NCBI GenBank assembly: GCA_016648135.1
Contig: JADDOH010004276.1
Location: 62,001 to 126,000, forward strand
DNA length: 64,000 bases
From: Agrypnia vestita
Lineage: Eukaryota; Arthropoda; Insecta; Trichoptera; Phryganeidae
Direction: 5' to 3'
The stretch's first letter is position 1, and every line of letters begins with the position of its first letter. A program made the translations under genes and the position numbers. Below are positions 1 to 10,599 of the stretch, piece by piece. Under the pieces are notes generated by a model. The model saw nothing but the letters and a program-made list of their open reading frames with translations. It did no database searches and was not told the origin of the DNA.

Positions 1-1
1 G

Positions 2-358
2 ATGGAAAAGCTAGCTGCTAAACAACCGAGGCTGGTTAATCGCTCTAGGCCACTGCTGCTTCATGATAACGCTAGACCACACACTGCACAACAGACGGCT
101 ACCAAATTAGAGGAGCTTCAATTGGAATGTCTAAGACATCCACCGTACTCTCCGGACCTTGCCCCAACAGATTACCATTTTTTTCGAAATTTGGATAACT
201 TCTTGCAAAGGAAAAAATTCAACTCCGATGGGGCAGTCCAAACCGCCTTCAAAGATTTTATTGATTTCCGTCCGAATGTTTTTTTTAGTAAAGGGATCGA
301 TGAACTACCTATGAGATGGCAAAAGTGCATAGATAGCAATGGTACATACTTTGATTAA
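2..358 (+). CDS. mariner transposase, C-terminal third (cut by window edge)
   Basis: This is the C-terminal ~118 residues of a Tc1/mariner-superfamily DDD transposase, which cuts and pastes its own element at TA sites. Visible motifs are HDNARPH (second catalytic Asp, residue 22 of this segment) and SPDLAPTDYHFF (third catalytic Asp, residue 57). Thirty-four residues separate the two, the DD34D spacing that defines mariner. The closing WQKCIDSNGTYFD block resembles the cecropia/Hsmar1 lineage. A full enzyme is about 340-350 aa; the first catalytic Asp and the DNA-binding domain lie before base 1. No stop or frameshift is visible in this part. A mariner-type terminal repeat lies downstream, so this is the 3' part of a genuine element. 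Activity cannot be judged without the missing half. Confidence 0.93.
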   Translation: MEKLAAKQPRLVNRSRPLLLHDNARPHTAQQTATKLEELQLECLRHPPYSPDLAPTDYHFFRNLDNFLQRKKFNSDGAVQTAFKDFIDFRPNVFFSKGIDELPMRWQKCIDSNGTYFD

Positions 359-405
359 ATAAATATATTATAATTAAAAAAATCGGCTTTATGTTCCTCC
401 CATAC

Positions 406-435
406 TAAACGCCAATTTCATATGTAAGGACCTAA
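406..435 (-). repeat. mariner 3' terminal inverted repeat with TA target site
   Basis: Read on the minus strand, the sequence begins TTAGGTCCTTACATATGAAA, the usual form of a mariner end, about 50 bp after the transposase stop codon. It is followed by TA at 436-437, the expected target-site dinucleotide. The similarity may extend inward to about 380. Confidence 0.8.
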
Positions 436-791
436 TATATATGAAAATGAGTATATATGAAAAATCATTTTTAAGAGCGCTCAAATTTACTTCATATGCA
501 TGTGTGTAACGTTCATACTTAATAATGTGCATATGGTAATGTCCACACCTTAAAGAGCACCAGCTGCGTCTATTCTAATATTTCGCAACACTCAGGAAAA
601 GATTTTCTTATGTTTTCCAAATATCCATCAAATGATGCTGATAAAAGCTTAGCGACGAGATTATATAACGAGGAATGTAACAAAATTATTAGTAATTAAA
701 GAGTTAAGGTTGTTATTACGGTCGTTAGACATATTTAAATATAACAGGTTGCGATATTTTATACGAACCGTATGTTTTCCGAGAGACGATT

Positions 792-831
792 CTCGACGTT
801 TCGTTGAATTATTATTCAACGTCATCAGGAG
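792..831 (-). ncRNA. hammerhead-ribozyme-like motif, left arm of foldback
   Basis: On the minus strand CTGATGA (828..822) is followed by a hairpin (GTTGAAT, loop, ATTCAAC), then GAAAC, then GTC, then GAG. The GAG can pair with CTC just before CTGATGA as stem I. This has the order of hammerhead core elements. Stem III would be only ACGT, which is self-complementary and could form between two molecules. One extra base lies between CTGATGA and stem II, so the core is not fully canonical. Confidence 0.35.
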
Positions 832-946
832 GACGACCTGTACCCGCGGAGGTAAAGGGCGGACTGATTAATACTTCTCTGCATATAATTTACGCCCTCG
901 AAAACATCAATCAGTCCGCCCTTTACCTCCGCGGGTACAGATCATC

Positions 947-986
947 CTCCTGATGACGTTGAATAAGAATTCAACGAAACGTCGAG
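947..986 (+). ncRNA. hammerhead-ribozyme-like motif, right arm of foldback
   Basis: CTGATGA (950-956), stem II with an AAGA loop, GAAAC (976-980), cleavage-type GTC (981-983), and GAG (984-986) pairing with CTC (947-949). This is the mirror copy of the motif at 792-831. Small hammerhead variants with a self-complementary stem III, associated with Penelope-like retroelements, are known to work as dimers; whether this one is active is inference. Confidence 0.38.
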
Positions 987-1504
987 AATCGTCTCTCGGA
1001 AAAACATACGGTTCATGTAAAATATCCGCAACCAGTTATATTTAAAATTATTAAAAATTATGATTTCGAATGTAGTTTTACTCCCCTAAAGGGGCCCCAA
1101 AAAGGGCCCGCGGACAACTAGTTGAAGTACTTATCTCAAGATGATGTACATTGACTGTTGACCCACTGTTAACAATGAATATTGTTATTTCTATTATAGC
1201 AACAAATATGTGTAAAGACGGGTTAAACAGATGTTATCTGGGGTTTTCAAAGTTGGCATTAATTTACCAATAATTAATTAATTTCATTCAAAGACAATAT
1301 TTATTTATTTGTAATACTTTGGTACTAACAATAAAATGATTATATCTGAAATATGTCGAGAGTATAAAACTATATATTTCATACATACCACGTATAAGTG
1401 TTAACTTCATAAACTATATCTTTAAGTAAGTTCTGCAGTTTTGTTCACGCCACAGAGCAGCTCCTTATCGAGTCCAGCACCAGCGCAAGGTAATGATCAA
1501 ACAT

Positions 1505-1690
1505 AACAATTTCGTTGTGTGTCTGTCTTTCCGTCTGTAAAGTAAAGTCCGTAAATTTCTGGAATTAAAATTTTAGATACTTAGAGTGTGATACGCAATC
1601 CGCGCCTCGCATATATTGCGCGGTCACGCAAAGCAAGTCATTAATATCATTTCCCGTGATATTACACGGGTGTACGGCTAGTTACTCCCT
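1505..1690 (-). repeat. short dispersed repeat, copy A (ACTAGCCGTAC...GACAGAC...GAAATT)
   Basis: On the minus strand it begins ACTAGCCGTACACCCGTG, runs through a GC-richer centre (TGACCGCGCAATATATGCG), and ends with a GACGGAAAGACAGACACACA tract then ACGAAATTGTTATG. Copy B at 2220-2422 has the same ends in the opposite orientation, so the ~900-bp interval looks like two inverted copies flanking about 530 bp. The layout suits a short non-autonomous retroposon; class unproven. Confidence 0.6.
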
Positions 1691-2219
1691 TTATATTAAC
1701 TCGTGGCGTCTGCTTGCTTGCTTGCCTGCTTGCCGTCGAAAAAACTTTGGATCGATTTTTGACCTTTTCCCGTGATCCAATCGAGCTGAAACTTTGCAAG
1801 CAGACTCATGATTGTAAACTTAATTTACAAAGAAAGGGAGTAAAATAAAAACTTGGTTTTTATGGGTTAGTTTTTTTATTAATAAAAGCGCACTATTTCT
1901 TTATAGATTTACATGTTCGTCGCTTGAAATTGGGAAGGTATGCATTTCATTGTACCTATACACAATTCGGGCGTCATAAAAATATGTTATTATTAACAAA
2001 TATTGTTATCAAATATTTCTGTCAATCCAGGAAGGACTGAGAGATTTGGAAACGCGAGGTCGCCCGTGTTTAAAAAAAACTGCACACTGCACGTAACACA
2101 AAAAATATAGAGTAATGTTATTATAATTATGTTATTATTAGAAAATTATAAATGTCCTTTTTAAATGTCTTACTACAAAATTAGTTCTTCAAATAAAACA
2201 CTAGATATATTATTTGATA
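1691..2219. other. spacer between the two repeat copies
   Basis: It holds a short CTTG/CTGC microsatellite at about 1711-1733 and otherwise AT-rich sequence. No coding similarity is visible on either strand. Confidence 0.55.
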
Positions 2220-2422
2220 CTAGCCGTACTCCGTGAAAAATCACGGGAAGCACTAACAATTACCACTAAGAGCACTACTAAGACCCTTGCGTGACCGCGC
2301 AACTCACACTCACTCAACTCACAACGCACACTCCCATTATCTAAAGTTGTATTTCCAGCAGCTACAAATTTACGGACCGACAGACGGACAGAAAGACAGA
2401 TACCAAAATTATTATAAGTATT
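2220..2422 (+). repeat. short dispersed repeat, copy B
   Basis: It begins ACTAGCCGTACTCCGTG and ends with GACCGACAGACGGACAGAAA, GACAGATACC and AAAATTATTATAAG. It shares head, internal GTGACCGCGCAA and tail with copy A on the opposite strand. Tail fragments of the same type occur at about 14140-14215 and 58965-59045, and a related head occurs at 60927. Confidence 0.6.
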
Positions 2423-2692
2423 TAGTTAGATTGCTTTATCCACGTCTGAATACAGTTTGAATTTAAGTGAATTAACTCTGAAACTTAGATAATATTAATG
2501 GCATAATTTATTTAGTCGTTGAAATAAAAATTTAGGAGAATTCATCAAACTTTATCGTCAAATACATTTGTAAATAACTTTATCGGTTAATTAAATTTAC
2601 GGTCCTGTCTTCTCTGGGAAGCAAGGGGTTCTGTCTAATTACGTTGACATCCGGACAAAGCTTTTTAAAAACGACTTTGGGCGGAGTATGAA

Positions 2693-3290
2693 ATGTTTCT
2701 CACTGAAAACGAAAGATTCATTTTAAAGTTTTACTTTCTCTGTGGATTAATTTGCGAAGGCTGTACCGCGGGGGAGGTCCCAGTGGAGTTGGCCGGGCCT
2801 GACATAAAAATTTGTGCGAGTACGCAGTACATAAGTTTACGAGAAAATACGAAGTGGCTTTTATCAAATATTGAATACAAAAAGTATGGTTGGAAAATTT
2901 GTGGCGACCTAAAAATATTTTTTTACTAGGATTGCAACGTTACTCTAAATATTGTTGTTTCCTATATGAGTGGAACGGCTGCTAGGAAGAATCACTACAA
3001 AATAAAGAATTGGTCTACAATATGTGATCTTACTCCAGATGATGCTAATACTAAAGATGAACATTGTGATCCTGTCGTCAAGCAGGTAGATACGAGTATA
3101 GAAAGAGTACGACTACCACCACTACATATCACATTGGGTCTTCCGAAACATTTTTTAAGTCTCTAGACAAAGATGGTAATGGTTTGAAGTAGGTACCTAC
3201 CTAATGCAAAAGTTTCCGAGATAAGTGCTGCTAAAGTAAAATAGAGAATCTTTGAAGACCGCAAATAAGACGGACCTTGAACAGTTTTGT
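2693..3290 (+). pseudogene. decayed copy of a multi-copy insect gene family (CGDLK / PPLHITLGL type)
   Basis: Three pieces in order, separated by frameshifts and stops, match one protein family: KKYGWKICGDLK near 2881-2915; GLQ..YSKYCCFLYEWNG near 2930-2985 followed by KNHYKIKNWSTICDLTPDD to 3050; and RLPPLHITLGLPKHF, then after a frame change LDKDGNGLKYL and QKFPR..ISAAKVK to about 3260. The family consists of unnamed, often multi-copy proteins in aphids, beetles, cnidarians and others, recalled here from general knowledge; its function is not established and it behaves like a transposon-associated gene. The Cys residues of the CCFL segment and the PPLH signature remain. At least four disruptions make this copy non-functional. 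The first Met-led block begins at 2693; any earlier part is unrecognisable. Confidence 0.72.
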
Positions 3291-3645
3291 GCGGTGTTGG
3301 ACCTGGCTCTGCCTGGTAGATGGGGCACTTTGTAAAATGTTGATTAGATAAAATATATCCGGAATGAGGTCCCGGATTAGCTACCCCAGCGTGCTCCCCT
3401 GCCCCCCGCGCCGCTCCGTGCAAATTGTCCAAAGCCAACAAATGGTCCAACATTTGTCCTTGTCATCAACAGACAGTCGCGTGAGGGAACACTTTCATCG
3501 AATTTCATAAATAATATCTCCGTTTCCGGAGAAATTTTTGCCATTCGTAATATTATATTTGGAAATGAGATAGAAAGGGCTGCAGGGTCGGCTCGAGTCG
3601 TGATTAATACCGGCTCCGCCCCTGGTAGGCCGAGTTCATATTTTG
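3291..3645. other. unassigned stretch with a GC-rich patch
   Basis: A CG-rich patch at about 3355-3425 gives an open frame on the minus strand (about 3163-3453) with no recognised similarity. A second GC-richer patch at 3580-3635 lies just outside the large hairpin. I see no supported gene. Confidence 0.5.
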
Positions 3646-4764
3646 ATTAAGGCGATCGTCTAGCAGAATGAGCAAATTTCACCATTTTTTCCTCATATCT
3701 TCTCTTGCGTTTTTAATTACATTTTTGTATGGAAATATCTTATTTTAAAATTTATTCATCAGGTTACATATATTTTAATTACGAATATCTTATTAAAATG
3801 TCATAAACTAAATTAAATAATTGATTAATAAATTACCAAACCTTCGATGTTTTAAAAATGAAGAAAATTGCTCCACTTTGTGGGCCTTTTATGACTGAAC
3901 GGCGTGTGAGATGTCTTTTTTATTCAATAATATTATAAAGTTAACGATTATCTTAAATTTGTTACAATTATAGAAAAATCTGTTAATACGTTTACATGCA
4001 ATTTATGTTTTAAAAAATACTGTTTTTTAAAAATATTTTATTTTTTTGTGGGTCTTTTTCAACTCTTTTTACATGGTTGACAACTTTTTTACTTCAATAG
4101 TCAAAAGAATAGATATTATAATTTTACAATAAAAACAAAAAAAAATCAAAATCTTTGTCGATATTCCTGATTTTAGATATTTAATCAAGACGCAACGTAT
4201 TTATGACACAATACGCAGTGCCTTGATTAAATAGCTAAAATCTGAAATCGAGAATAATTTTTTGATTTTTTTTGTATTAATTTTAAAATAAAAATGTCTA
4301 TTCCTTTAATTTATTAAAGAAAAAAAGTTATAAACTATTTTAAAAGGATCGAAAAAAACTCACAAAAAATAAAAATAATTTAAAAAACAGTATTTTTTAA
4401 AACATAAATTGCATGTAAACGTATTAACAGATTTTTCTATAATTATAACAAATTTAAGATAATCGTTAACTTTGTAATATTATTGAATAAAAAAGACATC
4501 TCACACGCCGTTCAGTCATAAAAGGCCCACAAAGTGGAGCAATTTTCTTCATTTTTAAAACATCGAAGGTTTGGTAATTTATTAATCAATTATTTAATTT
4601 AGTTTATGACATTTTAATAAGATATTCGTATTTAAAATATATGTAACCTTATGAATAAATTTTTTAAATTAGATATGTTCCTACAAAAATCTGATAAAAA
4701 ACGAAAGAGAAGATATGAGAAAAAATTGTGAAATTTGCTCATTCTGCTAGACGATCGCCTTAAT
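3646..4764. repeat. 1.1-kb inverted duplication (long hairpin)
   Basis: The left arm 3646-4189 and right arm 4222-4764 are reverse complements over ~540 bp each, with a ~32-bp loop (about 4190-4221). The ends read ATTAAGGCGATCGTCTAGCA and its mirror. The outer arms (for example around GGGCCTTTTATGACTGAACG and its mate at 4509-4528) are nearly identical; the inner ~180 bp has diverged more. No coding frame runs through it. A transcript across this locus would fold into a double-stranded RNA hundreds of base pairs long. It may be a foldback transposon or a simple palindromic duplication; I see no clear target-site duplication. Confidence 0.9.
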
Positions 4765-7700
4765 TATAAATTACATTCGTTAAAAACAAGTTTAGTTTAT
4801 CTTAGTTTACAATATCTTCCTCTAGTAGACGATTATACAATTCAAATTGAAGTACCTTTGATTATTCAAGACGTTGTTGGAATCGGTGTTCCGTTACCAA
4901 TTATCTATTTAATCATTTGTTTATACATTATTCCTCTTTCCTCTGTTTATGCTAAAGATTTCACAATTTTCCCCGAGGCTCTTATTCAATTAAAATACCT
5001 TGACGATAAATATTAGCGTCCCCTCGGTAATCGGACTGCTTTATGGAGCGGTGTTACGTATTGCGCTAATTGCGTATTTGTCGGGCGAAAAGCTTATACT
5101 AATCAGATAAGGAGCACGCTTGGAAAGCAAATGATTATCAATGTGTGACTCCCGTTATTCACTGCAGAACCAATCATATCAAAAAAATCTTTATAAATTA
5201 TGATAATTGTTACATATTTATCTTTGGAGAAAACCATTAAATACTGAATGGTTCAATAGTTCCTTTTTTCATTTTCTACTTCTTACGAGACCTTGATAAA
5301 GACCCGAATAGAATACAGTAAAAACTCAATTAAATAAAAATATAAGTTCATGCGTGTACTCATGTACATGCGACAGAAGTAATATTTCAAAACTAAAATA
5401 AAGACAAAATTGTATATTAATGACGCTCAAAGTATGAAGTTGTATATATCTACACTGATCATTGTCGATTTTTTTATCGATTTTCATAAAAAAAAAGAAT
5501 TAAAACTCATACCTACAGAGATATAACCTCGAATATTTAAAATAATCGGGACGAATCAAAACATTCCTTTAATAATGGATTGCGTCTAGCTAAGCCCTGG
5601 TCTGACAAAATTGTATTGTATAGTATATATGTGTAGGAAGAAGCGATACGATTTCCATAAAGGCAAACCGTTCCAATGTATCATCACTAGAATGGATGAT
5701 GAGAAGGACTGCTCCTTTCAAAACTTTACTAGTGATTAATAACTCAAACATTGTGTGCATAGTACAAAGTTCAATTAAAAAATATATTTTAAAAAATGTT
5801 GTTGTATTTCAGCTTGTATATAAACTCCCTCAGTGTCACTTACATAAGAGTGTTTGCAGCTTCATGTCCTTAATCTAATGATCTACTAGTTTGACTTGAC
5901 TCAGCGATATTACCCTCACAATTTGACCCACCTAACTTAATTATTTTCTTGACTACAAATATTGTCTGAATATAGGTGACACGTAACATAAGTGGAAATA
6001 TTTAGGGTGCTGCTTAATGTCATTAACATATTTCAACAGCCGCTCACTTGGCGCTAGATGTAAGCGACGGGACACATCTTATAACGTTAAACGTCTCTTC
6101 TCTGCTAACAACGACTGGACGCAGAGATTTGATGGTTTTGTATAGAGAGCATGGTCAGTTAGTGTACAATAAGAGTAAGTGATCTTAAAAAATATTACTA
6201 TTTAAAACTATTTAAATCTCATTGAAAACAAAAAATTATAGAAAATTATTTTGTTGAGATAGCTTTCACTTTAAAAACAGATTTATTGTTTAAATTAATG
6301 ATTCATTGTATTTGGTTGTTGATTTTTATTGCTGTGTTCGAAGTTTTACGAAGACCAAAGCGAAGATTATTATTATCTCTATTTAATCTAATTTAAAAAG
6401 TGTCCATTTCACCATGATAATAACTTGTTTATCAAAACTCTCTCAAGCTCTAGATATTGCATTACAAAAGGCTAATTTATATTATTTACTTTAAACCTGA
6501 TATTCCATCATAAAACAAGAGAGGAAAGAAAAAATTTGCTGAAAAATTATACAGAAATAAATTTAAGTGAAACCATTCAGTGCCAGACAGAGTAATCGCA
6601 GGAATTCGGTAGATTTCATTTGTGCGTCTTTTTTACTTTCCTTTAGGAGCAACTTGAACGAAATAATGTTTTTTTTTTCATTTTACAGTAATCCTTTTTA
6701 AACATGACGGTAAATCAGACAAGTTTATAAACTTATTCGAGATATTAACGATTTTGCACGAAAGTAAGATTGAAATCTAATAACAAGTGTACAAGGAGTT
6801 ATTACGGTTACAAAAAAGAAAACTTTCTATTTCATTAAAAAAGGAAGGCCCCATAGCCTTCTTGATCAGTCATGAAGAGTGCAGAAATGGTCGAAAATTC
6901 TAGGAACTGACGTACGCGCGGGGTGCGTGGGGGCGTAACTATATATAATCTGCCCGAGCATACGGCAAGTCTGATTATAAAACTGTGTTACAGCCATTAT
7001 ATGCCAGATATGATGGATTTCGTATACACTTTTGCAGGAGAAGTCCTGGAGTCAGCTGTGAGGTGACCCAGTGAATGTGAAAACGCATTTGTGCAATGGC
7101 ACGAAACATTAATCTAATTAGGGCTATATCGTGCCATTGATTGGTACAACCAGGTATCATGTGACATCTAGATCAAACTGAGAAATTGAGCTTCAAAGTT
7201 ACAAAAAACATTTTTCAATTTTGTTAGCGCTAGTTTAGTTCATCGCCCATAAGATGATTCTTTCACAAAAGTATCTTTATATAATTTAGAATAAGACAAC
7301 AAACCTATGTCTGATTTTGATTGTATTGGATTGGATCTGATTGGAAGCAATATAATTTAATGATTTAATTAAAACACTTTTTAACTGTCTTTCACTATTT
7401 ATTGTTATTTTTACCGTACAGGTTTCAAACTATCATAACCATCTTCAGATTGGTTCATTATTCTCGTAAGCTAATGTAAATGTAACGTAAATGTTTAAAA
7501 ATTCTATTTTAAAAGTGAGTAATAATTTGATTCCGATGTTTGGATATATATAATGGATATTTGGATACTGTATCAAAAGATGACCAGAAGCTAAAAAGAG
7601 TTATATTTAAATTGCTAACCTAGAAATCCACCACTTATTAACAGTTTTAAAAATTAGAAATTATTTATTTGTATAATTATGATAACCTTTACATTTAATT

Positions 7701-8155
7701 TATATTTAGTTGTTCTATAAAATATTACGAGTACTATTAAAATATAAGTTTGTTTTCTTTTTAACTAAAGTATTGAACTTTCAACATCATTAAAACAGAG
7801 GTTAAAATATTAAATTGATGTCGAAATTTTGGTAAAATATCAATTTTGACTATCAAAGACTTATCCTCACTCTCAAAATCACAATAAGTCAGTACTGAAA
7901 ACATTAAGGAGGAATAATGAAAAAACTTTTTAACGGATGGTATCACGGGGTTTCTTAGTCATGATCTTATAAATTTTCCGAAAATAGGTTGTTGTATTTT
8001 GTAATTTATATCAAAATCTACCTAAATTGTTTGAATAATGTACATTTAATGATAAGGTAAACTAAGGTAATATATTTTTTATTTACATATTTTCCAGTGC
8101 GTAATTACAACGACAATTAGAGGGCTATATAGTAGTATCCGTGTTAAGAAATGAA
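4765..8155. other. AT-rich sequence, no recognised gene
   Basis: Short open frames occur on both strands (for example 4735-5016 + and 6975-7160 -) but none shows a recognisable domain or exon-like composition. A GC-richer spot at 6910-6960 contains TATATATAA followed by CG-containing sequence, not enough to call a promoter. At 7410-7450 there is an isolated minus-strand CTGAAGA...GAAAC sequence resembling transposon terminal motifs. Confidence 0.5.
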
Positions 8156-8159
8156 AAGC

Positions 8160-8575
8160 ATTTAAATAATATTTTTCTCAGCATACATTTTTTCAGCTCG
8201 ACACACTGGTATTCCCATTTTTTAAGCCATCCAAAAAAATTAATTTGTCAAACTCATGGCGCCAAGTCCGTCAAATAAATGAGGTAAATAAATAAATACA
8301 ACCATGTTTACTGTGGCGATTGCAAATGAGTGAGCTGGCGCATTGTTATGATGAAAATATACTTTTTTCTTCGCCTTATGGGGTCTTTTTCTCATCAGTT
8401 TAATATCAATAATCAACAAATCAGCATAGTACTACTCCCTGATTATCCTATCCTCAACCAAATAGTTGATGAAGATGATGCATCAAAAATGTCTTTAAAT
8501 GGCAGTCAATATTTTTCCGGTCGATGAAATCGTTTTCGCCTTCTTGGGAGCAGGTTCGTTAGATGAAGTATGTGA
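8160..8575 (-). pseudogene. mariner transposase relic, irritans-like, antisense
   Basis: Read on the minus strand, the order is NEPAPKKAKTISSTGK, CIIFINYLVEDRII, YYADLLIIDIKLM, RKRPHKAKKKVYFHHNNAPAH, then a broken C-terminal LKKW-like segment. These match consecutive parts of irritans-group mariner transposases, including the block around the second catalytic Asp. That Asp is replaced by Asn (HHNNAPAH instead of HHDNAPAH), several in-frame stops are present, and the region after it is scrambled, so the copy is dead. It belongs to a different mariner lineage from the window's first element, whose equivalent motif is HDNARPH. Confidence 0.8.
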
Positions 8576-9625
8576 TCAAATAATTACATGAACAATATAA
8601 CGAAGATTATTTTGTGTAGGATATAGAAGGTATCATAGGCGTACATGAATAGACTTTTGTCTATTTTACAGTAGCCATTTTATTTTCGTGTTGTAAAGTA
8701 GACAGTAATTGTAGAGTAGTAAAAAAATATGAGGGCTTCATAACAGAACTAGAGAGGGGATATTATTTGAACATTTAGCTGGTTTGGCAATACGAGAGCA
8801 AAACATTTTGTCCTATATACATTTGCACCAAGTACTTTTTAACAAACACAGCAACTGATCCATTGTTTTTAGAAGCAATCAGGTTTTACGGCGATCGCGA
8901 TCCATATCTATTCTAATACGTGACCTCCTGGTGGAAATACTCATTTGAATTTAGGGTCCGTGTTTGTAAAAGTGATCGATATGATAAGCAGCTCCGTCCT
9001 TTGGCAGTGGCACATCATTTTCTGTCTAAGCTCAACCGCGTTCACTTATCCACGCCATCGCAGACTGATTTTAACAAAAGATTCTAAAGGGTGATGTATT
9101 TAAATAAAATTTATTTACGTATACGTTCACCGACTTCTCGAATAAGTTTATAGATCCAGGCACATAGTATTTCAAACTTACTTAATGCTTGTCTTATTCA
9201 ACCCTCGTGAAATTGATGCTCTAGTAGATTATATTTTGTAAGATTATTTTAAACTCAAATCATAAATTTGACCCAAAAATAGGGGTGAAAATATTAAATA
9301 CTAATAATAAAGGTTTAAAATTGAAAAATTTAGAATTTTTCTTACATTAGGGAAGCGGTGAATAATAGAGTACCTCTCATTAATAACCAAATTAATTTTC
9401 CATATAGCCCTTTGTTTAATTTAACGTTCACAAAAGATGTGGTAACACCCACTTTAGACCCCGCCACCTCTCACTCTCTCTCGTTAGATTCCTGAATTGT
9501 TCATTAGGCTGCAATCAGTGCATGCTTGTCTCTGACAAGATTTACATGCATATGATCAATAGTAGTGATATTTTAACAATACTATGGCTGAAGTATATAG
9601 TGTTGTGAATATACTAGTGTAGTGT
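8576..9625. other. no recognised gene
   Basis: AT-rich sequence. The first ~100 bp may be the unrecognisable N-terminal half of the antisense mariner. A short CT repeat occurs at 9470-9485. Confidence 0.5.
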
Positions 9626-9626
9626 T

Positions 9627-9668
9627 GGTCCTGACGAAGAGACGGGTACGTCGCGAAACCAGTAGACC
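9627..9668 (+). ncRNA. hammerhead-like motif (CTGACGA ... GAAAC)
   Basis: GGTC (9627-9630) precedes CTGACGA (9631-9637), then a hairpin GACG-GGTA-CGTC (9641-9652), GAAAC (9655-9659), then AGTA and GACC (9665-9668), which pairs with GGTC. This gives stems I and II and a NUH-type site (GTA) where a hammerhead would cut. Stem III is at most two base pairs. One extra base follows CTGACGA. A decayed relative is at 18833-18941. Activity is inference. Confidence 0.4.
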
Positions 9669-9739
9669 GTAAATCTGGTAGTGGTTTTTACTAAGTTTAC
9701 TAATATTCTGTTATTATGTCTAACCACAAAGTTATTGCT

Positions 9740-10595
9740 TTAAATATTAATAATATTTTAAAAAAAGTATCTTTGTTGCAATTGCTTCAAAAATGATGTT
9801 TCATGTAGTGCACACTCTGGCAAAAACAGTAACAAAATTGCATTGATGTAGCGATATGTACGTGGTTGTGAAGCGACTACTATATACGTTCGCCGGGCCT
9901 AGCAGCAACTAATTGGTCACAGCCAATTCCTCACTTTCTAGTTTTAATAAGCATTAATTACCAAGCAAATTTTGTTTGTTCATGATTAAATAATAGTTTT
10001 TAATTTAATTTAACTTCATTACCTTAACTTGGTTCATAATTTCCTTAGAAATCGTGTAAATTGTCCCATCTGCTGAATGTAGGAAGGTTCTCTAATACAG
10101 TGTGGTTAAGTAAGAAGATTCATTGTGTTCTTCACTGCCCCATTATTTACACTGAATCATGCATTTAAAAACACCTGAATACCGTTAATTTCCTTCCTTG
10201 TCTTAATGAAAAGCAAACAGCTTAATAGGGACGATTACTGAGTGCGTTATCTGAAGACTTGAATAATTGAATGTACAAACGTTCATGTGTAACCAGATTT
10301 CATGCTTCAACACATGGCGTACATTGAAAATTTTCGATGAAATGTCATTACCTGCAAGCGAAAAACAACCAGCCTCGATATATTTTTCTGCTGAGCTCAA
10401 CGACCGGCTGTTCCAGTTTCCGGTCAACTTTTAACGTAGTGATCATATTATGAATATACTAGATTATCAAGTAATGTATCTTACGATCACAATTAATGTA
10501 ACCCCTTCGGGCTTATGATAAGTACCTATGTTTATCACAGATTCAAAACCTGTGAAACATATTTAATGCAATCTTATAAACGACATATTATAAAA
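9740..10595. other. no recognised gene
   Basis: AT-rich sequence; a minus-strand open frame at 10203-10427 has no recognised features. Confidence 0.5.
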
Positions 10596-10599
10596 TATA

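Larger units (their letters stand above)
732..1047. mobile_element. 316-bp foldback element with ~138-bp arms
   Basis: Arms 732-869 and 909-1047 are near-perfect reverse complements around a ~39-bp centre. The arms are much richer in GC than the surroundings and contain a Pro/Arg-codon-like CG block (for example 841-865 and its mate 909-935). Each arm also contains its own small hairpin (CGTTGAAT/ATTCAACG) beside hammerhead-like core bases; see the separate entries. No open frame fits. It is either a non-autonomous foldback transposon or an inverted duplication of a Penelope-like terminal region. The ends carry matching ATATTTAAAT-type sequence. Confidence 0.8.

Noticed and set aside
4735..5016. 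93-codon hydrophobic frame at the edge of the large hairpin
   Set aside because: It starts inside the palindrome arm, has AT-driven composition and no recognised domain.
6121..6190. Possible core promoter (TATAGAG, TCAGTT) followed by a GTAAGT donor
   Set aside because: TATA and initiator are only ~16 bp apart, too close, and no supporting sequence follows.
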